From: Endomychus coccineus
Lineage: Eukaryota > Arthropoda > Insecta > Coleoptera > Endomychidae
Direction: 5' to 3'
DNA: 64,000 nucleotides
NCBI GenBank assembly: GCA_958510875.1
Contig: OY294068.1
Span: 166,045,962-166,109,961, forward strand
Below are positions 12,271 to 21,988 of the stretch, one piece after another. The notes under the pieces are model-generated. The model had not been told where the DNA came from and did no database searches. It worked only from the letters and a program-made list of their open reading frames with translations. The number at the start of each line of letters is the position of its first letter. The first letter of the stretch is position 1. A program made the position numbers and the translations under genes.

Positions 12271-12500
12271 ATTACTAATAATCGATATCTGATAATGGCT
12301 ACTTGGTAGCTGACAGATCGTCAATACGTTATCAGTATTTTTAGTGGATAAAGGGTAGCGTTTCTTATTTATATAGTTTTATAGTATATTCACAGTGTGA
12401 ACTCTTCTATAGTTTATTACTCTGGGGTATTTGACCTCTATCGACAGTCATTCTCTTGATGGGTTAGATGAATTATGCCTTAATTTGTTTTATCTCTCTC
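12270..12500 (+). repeat. Dispersed repeat related to 53345-53480
   Basis: Shares the order GATAATGGCTACTTGGTAGC, AGTATTTTTAGT, GATA, GGGTA and then GGGTTAGATGAATT with a segment just upstream of the Penelope-like coding at 53634. It is probably a decayed piece of a related retroelement end. Confidence 0.45.
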
Positions 12501-13019
12501 AAAACTATTTCCAGTGTTCGTTCTATTTTCTCAAATTTAAGAAATTGTTCTGATTCAACATGAAAAGGTGAAATTTATAACCACAAAGGTAATTCGATTT
12601 CTTTACATCGACCATTAACGCTGCAACTAATAGGTCCTGACAGCTGAGTCTTTCCCAGGATCTCATCAGTGGAACGAGTAAGCTGCAATGCTACTGGTCA
12701 ACATCTTTGTCCAGGTATGAATACCTCTTTGACAAAAATGTTAACGGCGCCATTTACCCGACAGTAGACCAATGGGGTATTAATGCCTCTACAAAAATAT
12801 CGATCCAGATGAGTTTTGGAGAGCGAAACTGCTGTCCGAAGTATGAGTTGTATTGTTATTACTCTACATAAAAAAAATAACTTCTTTGGATAATATCTAC
12901 AAGCAATTTTTTTCATTTGTTAATTAGAATTTTTGACTGAAATTTCAACAATGACGCCTGCCTACTTAGTTGCAACAAGCCAATTTTCTTAAAATTACTA
13001 TAACGACAGCTATCAATGA
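12500..13019. other. No gene recognised
   Basis: AT-rich sequence leading up to the 177-bp array; the short open frames look like chance. Confidence 0.45.
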
Positions 13020-14435
13020 TTAGCTACTTATACACAAGATAAAGGAACAATAAAACAATCGCAAGTGATTATAATATGGCCATAAAAAATAGTGCAGCAA
13101 AACGAAATGCAACCAGATTTTCTCATGATCTTCGTTAGACTCATACAACACCTTCATTCGATGAAGATATTCATCATGTGTTAGCTACTCATCCGCAACT
13201 TAAAAGAAGAATTATTAATAGCTTCAAAATAAAACAATCACAAATGATTAAACGACTGTAGAAAATAGCTTATCAAAACGAAATACAACCAAATTTTTCT
13301 CATGATCTCCGTTGGACTCGTATAACACCTTCATTCAATAATGACAGTCATCAAATGTTACCTACTCATCCACAAGGTAAAAGAAGAATTGTCAATAACT
13401 TCAAAATAAATCAGTCACAAACGTTTATTCGAACTTTGAAAATAGTTCAGCAAAACAAAATGCAACAAAATTTGCCTCATGATCTACGTTGGACTCGTAT
13501 AACACCTCCATTCCATAATGACAGTCAACAAGTATTACCTACTCATCGGCAAGATAAAAGAAGAATTGTCAATATTTTCAAAATAAATCAATCACGAATG
13601 ATTATACGAACGTAGAAAATAGCTCAGTAAAACGAAATGCAACCTAATTTGTCTCATTAACTTCTTTGTTACCTACTCATCCGGAAGCTAAAAGAAGAAT
13701 TGTTAATAGCGTCAAAATAACACCATCACAAATGATTATACGAACGTGGAAAGTAGCTCAGCAGAACGAAATGCAATTTTTCTCATGATTTTCATTGAAC
13801 TCATACAACACCTTCATTCCATAATGACAGTCATCTAGTCTTACCTACTCATCCGCAAAATAAAGAAGAATTAACAATTGCTTCAAAATAAAACAATCAC
13901 AAATGATTATATGAACGTATAAAATAACTTATCAAAACGAAATGCAACCTAATTTTTCTAGTGATCTCCATTGGTCGTTAAGTGTTACCTACTCATCTGC
14001 AAGAGCAAGAGAAAAGAATAATTATCAATAGGTTCAAAATAAAACAATTACGAATGATTATAAGACCGTAGAAAATAGCTTAACAAAATAAAATGCAAAC
14101 TAATTACTTTCATGATCTTCGTTGAACTCTTATAACACCTTCATTCCACAATGACAGTCATCAAGTGTTACCCTCTCATCCGCAAGATAAAAGAAGGATT
14201 GTCAATAGGTTCAAAATAAATCAATCATAAATACGAACGTAGAAAATAGCTCAAAAAAACCAAATGCAACATAATTTTTTTCTCATGATCTTGTTTGGAC
14301 TCATGCAACACCTTCATTCCATAATTACAGTCATCAAATGGTACCTACTCATCCGCAAGATAAAGGAAGATTTGTTAATAGCTTCAAAATAAGACAATCA
14401 CCAATGACTTACGACCATAAAAATAGCTCAGCAAA
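13020..14435 (+). repeat. 177-bp tandem array
   Basis: Nine recognisable unit starts (forms of CTACTCATCCGCAAGATAAA) at about 13022, 13184, 13361, 13539, 13671, 13843, 13988, 14171 and 14343. The best-kept unit is 177 bp, exactly 59 codons; two adjacent units form one open frame of 86 codons (13355-13615) reading LPTHPQGKRRIVNNFKIN and, 59 residues on, LPTHRQDKRRIVNIFKIN. Several units carry deletions. It could be an ordinary satellite, or a decayed gene made of 59-residue repeats. I do not recognise the peptide. Confidence 0.8.
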
Positions 14436-14830
14436 GATATGGATTTTTTCAATGAAAACTTATAATTCACAATAGCTGGGGCTTAATTTCATAACATATT
14501 TACAGCTTGTTGAAAGTATTATGATGTAATCAAACCGTACGTAATTATATAGTTGAGCGTGTTCTTATAGCATTCCCAAGAACTTACTCCGAAGACGCGT
14601 TCTAGCTACATGTGAGAACGTGACTCCTGCGATTTGTAACGTAAGGAAGGAGAAGGTATTATAGATTCCATACATTATAAAAGCATATCAATCTTTTAAC
14701 ACGGTATAGGTTCGAACTAGTTCTGACCTTGAAGAGACACTTCCATATTAACAACGCATTCAGTTTCCAGGAACACACGTATCTGAATTATTTACTACAA
14801 AGATTTCTTTCTGTATTCACGTTTTTGCAG

Positions 14831-14908
14831 CTACCATCTATCTCGCAAACAAAATCTGCCATGATGTCTTTCGTTTATTCTGTTAACTTTCAAACTGCTG
14901 TTCAAACG
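14831..14908 (+). other. Candidate internal exon (speculative)
   Basis: A 78-nt segment preceded by a pyrimidine-rich tract ending TTTTTGCAG and followed by a consensus donor GTAAGTTAT. It is 26 codons with no stop in the phase reading LPSISQTKSAMMSFVYSV and onwards. The frame also stays open upstream to 14729, which weakens the argument. No homology recognised. It could be a host exon, an exon of a TE, or chance. Confidence 0.3.
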
Positions 14909-15054
14909 GTAAGTTATATGTACAATACAACAAATATCGCATGATATTTGATAAAACAAAACAATTTCTATTAGAATAAAATTGTTTTCGTTGACATGCT
15001 TTTTATTTATGACGAAATCTCTGAAGCTATTATCCGGCCAACTTGAAATTTATA

Positions 15055-15091
15055 GTTAGGTGCTAGAGCGATATGATGGATCAGAATGAAT
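15055..15091 (+). mobile_element. Tip of a foldback FB element
   Basis: Reads as a diverged form of the FB terminus (GCTAGAGCGATATGATGG compared with GCCAGAGCGATATTGATGG). It abuts the left end of the 15099-19065 element, which may have inserted into an FB copy. Confidence 0.5.
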
Positions 15092-15098
15092 ATACCTT

Positions 15099-15433
15099 GC
15101 AATCCAGTCATTTTAGAAGTTTTAAGCCCCAATCTGCGGAAAAATTCCTAGTGAGCTGAATTTTTGTATCCACCTTTATTACGGCATTTTAGTGAATATG
15201 TGAAAAATCGACATCGATATCGTGCCGGCTAAAAAAGTTAAAGGTCAAAAAAGGTCAAGAAAATCAGTTTTCCGCAAAAATCTCGCGACCTATTGCTCGG
15301 AGGTCAATTGAGGTCATAAAAGAATTGTTCATCGTGCAATTATCTACAAAAAAAGCCTGTTGCATTTTTTGTGAGATCAACCGTTTTTGGAGTAGAACGC
15401 TGAAAAAGCGACTAGAATGCATTCGCATACGGT
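15099..15433 (+). repeat. Left terminal inverted repeat of the Academ-like element
   Basis: Aligns with the reverse complement of 18737-19065 with scattered differences. Its inner end is where the Harbinger element has inserted. Confidence 0.8.
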
Positions 15434-15718
15434 ATTGGCCCGAATGAATAAAAAGAAGCATAACCTTATACTTGCAACATATGGAGCAAATCCTTCCCTC
15501 CATATGAATAATAATCAAAGTAAAACATTTTCCTTACAAGTACGGAGCAAATGCTTATCAAAAAGAGGATTTGCTTACATCGAAAGTAAATGGTATGAAT
15601 AAAAGTGATCTTTTACTTTCAGTCATAAGCATATCCTTCAAAATAGTTGCATCTAGTCAGACGTAGACTCACCTGCTGAAAATAGACAACGGTTTCCGTT
15701 AAATAATTTGTTTAGTGG

Positions 15719-16771
15719 TTGCCTAAAATATTCACAATGGCCGAAGTAGTGAATTTGCGAATGGTGAAATATTACAAACCTCGGTTGTCTCCACAAAATA
15801 GCGATTTCAAAAGTCTATTTCGAATTGAAGATCGTAATGTGGAATGGTTAGCTAATAATTTTCTGGGCCCTTCTACAAAAACGCGAGGTGGTGCTCTTTC
15901 TTCTTTACATAAGATGAAAATATGCTTAAGTTATCTGGCTGATCCTGGATTCCAAATAGGTATAGGTGAAGAGCTTGGTGTAGAGCAGTCAACAGTATCA
16001 CGAACAGTAAATACTGTCGTTAATAGAATTGTTGCGCAAGCTAATCAGTGGATAAAATTTCCTACTACTCATAATGCTATAATCGAAGCGAAGGACTTAT
16101 GGCAAAATAAATATCGTTTCCCAACTGCAATTGGTGCCATAGACTGCACGCATATCGGTATAGAAAAACCAAATTTTCATGGTGATGAGTATATCAACCG
16201 GAAAGGAAGAGCAACGCTTAATGTGCAAGCAACTTGTGACGCCAAGTGTATGTTCACTAGTGTTGATGTAAGTTGGCCAGGATCGGTCCACGACAGCAGA
16301 ATTTGGAAAAATTCGGAAGTTCGGCAAATTATGGCAAGAACAAGGAACAGCGTACTTCTTGGAGACGAAGGAGATGGAATCGAGCCATGGCTCATGATTC
16401 CATTTCGCAATCCCGATAATCCAACTAAAAGGAGTTACAATAATCTTTTGAAACAAGAAAGAGTAATTATCGAGCGCTGCTTTGGGCAAATTAAACGTCG
16501 ATTTCCAATCTTAAAGTATGTTTGTCGTGTTAAAAGTGAAAATTTTCCAAATATTATCATATCATGTTTTATTTTTCGATTTCCGGTCTTATTAATATCT
16601 GTTTTTTTCTTTAGTCTTGTTTTCATGTTATTAACTTCCTTCATTAACTTGGTAATTTCGATTTTCTTTCCAAAAAAAACCTCATATTTAGCTGTAATTC
16701 TTTCAACAGCTAGGTCTTTCTTTTTCTTTGCGCTTGGAATTTGTGATTTTATCAAAATTTCAGGGTATTAG
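15719..16771 (+). CDS. HARBI1-like (Harbinger) transposase, 3' part disrupted
   Basis: 350-codon open frame; the first ~284 residues are transposase. A helical N-terminal region (IGIGEELGVEQSTVSRTVN, residues ~79-98) looks like the DNA-binding helix-turn-helix. The DDE nuclease follows: Asp142 in GAIDCTHI, Asp216 in LLGDEGDG and Glu252 in ERCFGQIKRRFPIL. All three catalytic residues are present. After SCF (residue ~284, about 16571) the sequence stops resembling the family, which should continue with a hydrophobic VLHN-type segment. The remaining frame reads backwards through a gene on the other strand. A second Met at residue 7 (15737) is an equally plausible start. The reading frame is intact through the catalytic core, so the insertion is fairly young, but the C-terminus is lost. 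Confidence 0.85.
   Translation: MPKIFTMAEVVNLRMVKYYKPRLSPQNSDFKSLFRIEDRNVEWLANNFLGPSTKTRGGALSSLHKMKICLSYLADPGFQIGIGEELGVEQSTVSRTVNTVVNRIVAQANQWIKFPTTHNAIIEAKDLWQNKYRFPTAIGAIDCTHIGIEKPNFHGDEYINRKGRATLNVQATCDAKCMFTSVDVSWPGSVHDSRIWKNSEVRQIMARTRNSVLLGDEGDGIEPWLMIPFRNPDNPTKRSYNNLLKQERVIIERCFGQIKRRFPILKYVCRVKSENFPNIIISCFIFRFPVLLISVFFFSLVFMLLTSFINLVISIFFPKKTSYLAVILSTARSFFFFALGICDFIKISGY
16560..16755 (-). pseudogene. Myb/SANT-like partner-protein remnant of Harbinger
   Basis: The minus strand reads a lysine-rich helix with EVNNMKTRLKKKTDINKTGN, a pattern I associate with the Myb/SANT-like second protein of Harbinger elements, which assists the transposase and is commonly encoded in the opposite direction. 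Only part of one exon remains, and the transposase frame runs straight into it, suggesting an internal deletion joined the two genes. Identification is from pattern memory. Confidence 0.5.
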
Positions 16772-17223
16772 GCTATCTCCTTTGCAATAAAACTCCTTCT
16801 TCACTAGAAGTCATTTTACGTTTTTTTACTACTGGAGTAACAAGAAATATAGATGACACCACAGACACAATACAAGGAACCAGCTTATTAGTCTGAGCCA
16901 AACGTAATCACATCATTAAACAAGTCTCGACCTGAGGTTTTCGCTACCTTTTGCTTATTGTTATGAAGCATTTGCTCGTGAGTAAAAGGTTATCGTTATT
17001 CATATATAAAGAAGTAAATCCTTATGCTTCTACCTTTTGCTCAAAGCATTACCTTTTGCTTCCACCTTTTGCTTATGAGCAAAAGCTTCACTTTTATTCA
17101 TACGGGCCATTGTATACCGTACACCAAGACGTAGAATCAGTTGCTTTTTATTCATGTTTTCAAATGTATTAAAAACTTTTATCTGATGAGATTCATAACT
17201 GTCAGGTAACCATCGATCCTTTA

Positions 17224-18640
17224 TTGCTGTTTCAACGAATTAGTCTAAATAAAAAATTTGAGGAAAATATTTGTGAATATTTACAATATGAACTAAGTCC
17301 ATATCCAGCAGCACTATTTGATAATGTTGGCATGAGAAAAACTCAAAAATCAAAAATATACGTCTACTTTGAGGCAATTAATTATCAAGTAGTTTGCGAT
17401 AATGCAACATACATAATTGATGGTGGATTTCTTATGCATCGTGTCGTATGGCAAAAAAATGATACAGTTGATATTATCATCAATAAATATATCAATTATT
17501 TATCGAACAATTTCGGTAAAAATACTGTTGTCATTTTTGATGGTTACTCCGATACCAGTAAAAATATCAAAGACGAACCGCTGCCGTTTGTACATCTTGC
17601 GAAGTGCAATTAAATGAATCGATAGAAGTTCCTAACAGTCAAGAAAAATGTTTATCTAATCGAATGAACAAAAGAAAATTAATTGAAATGCTTATTCAGA
17701 AGTTCCAAGAAGTTGGTATTGCTTCAATCACGTGATGATGCTAACGTGTTAATAGTTGAAACAGCGATTGAAAAATCAATGAATAATACTACAATTATCG
17801 TTGGCGAAGACATAGATCTGTTGGTATCTCATAGCACGCACACAAATACTTGATCAACCTGCAACATCAATTTAAGAAGAAAAAAAACAGGAAAAAACAA
17901 TGTTGAAACAAAAATATACTCGACCACTAGCCTCAACAACTATCCAGTTTGTGAGAAAAACATTCTGTTTCTACATGCCATGACCAGATGTGATACAACT
18001 TCAACACTTTTTGGAAAAGGAGAAATTAAAGTCATGAAGATGTTTGAAAAAAGACCCGATTTATACAATTCTGCAGAAATATTTCTCCAAGAAAATTGCG
18101 CTCGAGAAGTCGTTGTCGATGCTGGAATACAGTTTCTACTAGCAATGTACGGTGCTCCAAAATCAGAAACATTCGATAAATAATTACAGATATTGTAGCT
18201 AACAAGACAAAGCACAGCTGTGAAATTTCGACTACTGCCACCTACTTCTTCAGCAGCTCAACAGCATATTTTTCGAGTGTATTATCAAATACAAAACTGG
18301 CTAGGAAGAGAAATCGATCCAGAACAGTGAGGTTGGGAGTTAAAAAATAACATGCTGCAGGGGGTGACAACTTTATTAAAACCAGCATCCGATGATCTAC
18401 TAAATACATTCTTTTGTAATTGTACAAAAGGTTGTGGCGGAAAATGTGGATGCAAAAAAATTGGTTTGAGGTGCTCAAAAGTTTGTGGACATTGCCGTGG
18501 CCAGTCATGATTAAACGCGGAATCAACTATTGATGAAGATGATGAAGATGTCGACTTAAGTATAGGAATAAGTCCACTCGATGTTTTGTCAGCAAATTTT
18601 AATGATAGAGAAACTGAGGATATCGACAATGAGGGAATAA
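17224..18640 (+). pseudogene. PIN/XPG-like nuclease plus eight-Cys (CXC) protein, Academ-like, broken
   Basis: Pieces in order: IIDGGFLMHRVVW and VVIFDGY (17415-17550), the N-terminal acidic part of a PIN-like fold; after frameshifts, DDANVLIVETAI and GEDIDLLVS (17735-17830), two further acidic motifs; ILFLHAMTRCDTTSTLFGKG (from 17965), the conserved GCDTT-type region with G replaced by R; then CNCTKGCGGKCGCKK and CSKVCGHC (18417-18505), a cluster of eight cysteines like the tesmin/TSO1 CXC motif. An acidic tail (DEDDEDVD) follows. At least four frame breaks or stops separate these blocks, so no protein is made. In Academ transposons a Cys8 finger with an XPG-like nuclease is reported; the match here is by architecture only. 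Alternatively it could be a captured host-type CXC gene. Confidence 0.7.
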
Positions 18641-18736
18641 AAAAAAAATTATGTACATATCGATTAGTATAAGTTAGTAATAAGTTTTTTTTTTTTTCGC
18701 GCCTTGCATTCTACCTCGAGGGTGGTGCGGAAACGA

Positions 18737-19065
18737 GTGCATAATCATAATGTAGTCGCTTTCTCAGCGCTCTGCTCAAAAAACGGTTGATCTTACAGGA
18801 AAACGCAACAAGCATTATTTGTAGATAATTGCACGACGAACAATTTTTGTTATCACCTCGATTGACCTCCGAGCAATAGGTCGCGAGATATTCGCGGAAA
18901 GCTGATTATCGTGACCTTTTTTGACCTTTAATTTTTTTAGCCGGCACGATATCAATGTCGATTTTTCACATATTCATTAAAATGCCGAAATAAATCTGTA
19001 TACAAAAATTCAGCTCACTAGGAATTTTTCCGCAGTTAAAACCTATAATGACTGAACTATTGGCA
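18737..19065 (-). repeat. Right terminal inverted repeat of the Academ-like element
   Basis: Partner of 15099-15433. Contains TTAGCCGGCACGATATCAAT, also present inverted on the left side. Confidence 0.8.
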
Positions 19066-19405
19066 CTACTGTATATTGGTGAATAAATATTCAATGTAAA
19101 TAGCTGTCACAGGCCGAATCGTGTATTGTTAGCCGTTTCCAAGCTGCAGCCACCTCAAATTTTGGACTTTTTTATTGCAAGAACTCTTTTCGGAGACAAT
19201 AACAAACATTTTCCACCAGGTTAAAAACTGTTCGTGCATTCCATTCAGCCTACTAAATAAACTGGCCAGCTCCAATTGCCAATTGGAATTCATGGACTTG
19301 GGTTTTCGCTAGCCCTCCTAAATTACCTAGATGTAAGGAGAAATTATGACATGTATTCAAAATATGTTCTGCTAATGTTGTTTTTTCTCCATTAATGTTC
19401 TTTTA

Positions 19406-19945
19406 GTCTAGGAGCTAAAGCAATACGGTGTAACTGAAAGTTAACCCGATAGCACTATGGCTTATTGTTAGAGAACGGTTCAATGATTAATTCATCTCAG
19501 AGACCGAATATTTCCTCACGAGATATATGCTCCGCGAATTTTTGATTTTTTTACTACAAGTCAACCCTCTTCAAGTTGCGATTACTTGAAAAGCATGCCA
19601 TTCTTATAGACTTACACCAGGTGCCATCATTTTTTATCATGTCCGTTTATCCGACTGGCCAGTTAAAATGAGACCGAAAATGAACTGCGAGTTAACCCTA
19701 GTGGAAAATGTTTATTGGTGTTGCCAATTGTTGAAATATCATATACCATCAAAAGTTACCGGTCCAATTCAGAGTATTTGGCCAGAAAATAGACATATAC
19801 GCCATTTTGTGGCTAAATCTTACGGATTACATGATGGCACCGTGTCAAATACGTTTATTTGAAGTCAAATAATGATATAATATGAGTGCCATCAATTTTT
19901 GCCCATTTTAACTCCCACCCCACAACCCCAAAAACGCCTCCAAAA
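19406..19945 (+). mobile_element. Foldback FB, single left arm
   Basis: Starts GTCTAGGAGCTAAAGC and follows the arm of the complete copies to the C-rich inner region (CCCACCCCACAACCCC). The second arm is absent. It is more diverged than the copies at 2605 and 35007. Confidence 0.75.
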
Positions 19946-20179
19946 TTAATCAGTAATTTCAATATGTAACCGCTCTTCGGAACAGTACTAGAAAAACAAT
20001 ATTCTTGATCCGATTGAGATACTGGAATTTTTAACATCGCGAAAATCACAATCCCTGCTGATGACGCCTTGTAGTTTATTTGCTTTCAACTAAATGGTTC
20101 AACAAAAACTTTCTTTTGACAGAGATCAAAAATATCCAAATCGGTTGAATTTAAATGTAAATATTGAAAAATGTATAGG

Positions 20180-21040
20180 CCTCCCCCTCCCTTATTATTC
20201 ATTTCCGGGGATTTTTTCCCAGTATTCTTTATGGTTGCCCATGATCTAGTCTACTACAGTCCTTCGTGCTGTACGTTTTGGTACCCCCGTGTTCTGTTCT
20301 GCATCTGGAGCGTTCTCCGACCCTCTCCTTGCAGGTTCGTCGGCTTTTTCATTCCCTGTCTTTCCTTGATGTCCCGGCACCCAGATTCCAAGTTCTTCTT
20401 TGCATATCGTCACTTCCTGACTTCACATTGCCTTAAGTGCAGCTTGACTATCTGTTATATGTGGATCTGCTCATCTTCGATGGCTCTCCGATTGTTTTCC
20501 TTCAGGCATTGGAGGATCGCATATACCTCTGCTTGGAAGACAGAGGTGTGTTCACCTAATGAATAGCTGTAGCAAGTCTTTGGGCTTCTTGAGTATATCA
20601 CTGCACCTGCAACTCTTTCAGTCTTATACCCGTCTGTATACCAGATCTTTCCCTATAGAATGTCGCCCAGGTTTGTATGTTCCCATTCAGTCCTCTCTGG
20701 TATTGATACCCTGAATGTGTTAGTAAAAATGCTTACTATGACTACTCTTCGCTCTTTGTTCAAGCATTCTCTTGATCCATCAACTTTATGTGAGATTCAC
20801 ACCATGCTTCGAGAGATCAGATTTGATTTTGTTGCAGGTAGTTTTATAAAACACACCTTCAATATCAACAGTGTAGACATTTTTTTCCCCAGCGATATTT
20901 CGATTCAGAGTCGATTCTGTTGATCTTCCATGGTGTAAGCATGTAAGGTGTGACTCGGTTCTTATGAAGGATAGTCTCGGGAATTCCTCTCTCGCATAAT
21001 TTTTCTAACGTCTTTAAGTTCAAAGGCGTCAAGCTAATCG
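20180..21040 (-). pseudogene. Non-LTR retrotransposon (I/R1-type with RNase H), minus-strand fragment
   Basis: Read on the minus strand from 21040 down: RT finger region (LTPLNLKTLEKLCERGIPET), then VDIEGVFYKT near 20875 (the DIEGAF-type motif), then after an internal deletion the RNase H domain with WYTDGYKTE and QAEVYAILQC, and VPGHQGKTGNEKADE. It is close in sequence to the plus-strand copy at 44230-46062. The deletion removes the YADD palm and thumb. It keeps the Asp in NEKADE that the other copy has lost. Stops interrupt it in several places. Confidence 0.8.
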
Positions 21041-21044
21041 GGTT

Positions 21045-21985
21045 AATTAAGATTCAATTTAACAATAGAAACCCTAAACTATTTTCATATTCTTAGCTTG
21101 AAAAATAGTAATTAATTGATGAATAAATCATCTAAGTAAATCTGTATCATGTTTTGATTTGTTGAACGAACATGGTTTGAACTGAATCACATTCATATTA
21201 TCATAGTCGTTGTACGAGTTCCCTGTAAATGGGGGACCTGCTGCCTGCTCCAATTTCTATTCTTGGTTGTACAGACTCACAGACAGGTAAACATAGACTC
21301 TTTTATTGATAATACGTAAAAGGTGTTCATTATTATCAAGGGGTAATATCGGTTTAAATGTAAATATTTCTTTTCATGTATACAGAAACGATACAGGATC
21401 ACCAAACTAACCACTCACCTACACTGATCCCGTAACGTATATTACGTTCAACAATAGTACAAAGCAGGTAAATTGAAAAAGTGAAACAATTCATGCATTA
21501 TGTAACATTAAGAAAACACATATTATACATTTAGGTAATAAATTTTTGTAACAATAACAATTGAAAATACAACGGAAGATATAAAACGTTTCCGCTATAA
21601 AGAGTGTTTGACAAAAAGCTTCAATTTACATATGCATGCTCAACGCAGCTCGTTCTAATTTTATTACTCTGACCGTTTAATTCATAAATATGTAACTTAA
21701 AGAATCCCTGTAAGTCTCAGTTCGAGATGTACCTTTTAAATATTCATTATAGATGATATATAAATATAGAGTTAATTCACCTTGATTTTCTACTGACCTA
21801 TCCTAACTTAAGAAATGTGAATACTTCTTGAACAATTATAAAATTATTAAAAGTTTGATTTTCAGTGATTCAATTAATAAAGGTTCGCTCAACACTGCGG
21901 CTCGTTCAAACACATATTACAAAAACTAACTATAACATAAGGCCTAATGTTGTATAACATTAATGATAATCTTAAGATAGATGAT
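21045..21985. other. No gene recognised
   Basis: AT-rich sequence with no TE domain or structural repeat I can support. Confidence 0.45.
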
Positions 21986-21988
21986 TAG

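Larger units (their letters stand above)
15437..17108 (+). mobile_element. PIF/Harbinger element (1.67 kb)
   Basis: Ends GGCCCGAATGAATAAAA and, inverted, GGCCCGTATGAATAAAA, flanked by a 3-bp duplication ATT (15434-15436 and 17109-17111). Sub-terminal regions on both sides repeat words such as GAGCAAATGCTT and AAGCAAAAGG, probable transposase-binding repeats. Without the element, the flanks rejoin as ACGGTATTGTATACCGT, a palindrome, so an alternative start a few bases further out (CGGTAT, TA duplication) cannot be excluded. It contains a HARBI1-like gene and an antisense remnant of the partner gene. Confidence 0.85.
15099..19065 (+). mobile_element. Academ-like DNA transposon, interrupted by a Harbinger element
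   Basis: Bounded by ~330-bp inverted repeats (15099-15433 and 18737-19065) that share long blocks such as GCGGAAAAATTCCTAGTGAG and CTATTGCTCGGAGGTCAAT. Removing the inserted Harbinger (15437-17108) leaves about 2.3 kb with one broken gene encoding a PIN/XPG-like nuclease fold and an eight-cysteine cluster. From general knowledge that pairing is reported for Academ transposons; the assignment is inference. I could not find a clear target duplication. The outer limits are good to about 5 bp. Confidence 0.6.

Noticed and set aside
13355..13615. 86-codon frame as an independent gene
   Set aside because: It is two units of the 177-bp tandem array; the periodicity is reported instead.
19195..19290. 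Possible further foldback fragment (ACATTTTCCACCAGGTT, CTGGCCAG words)
   Set aside because: Word order resembles an FB arm but is too short and diverged to support as a separate copy.
20171..20566. 131-codon open frame on the plus strand
   Set aside because: It is antisense to the LINE RNase H region, which explains the sequence better.
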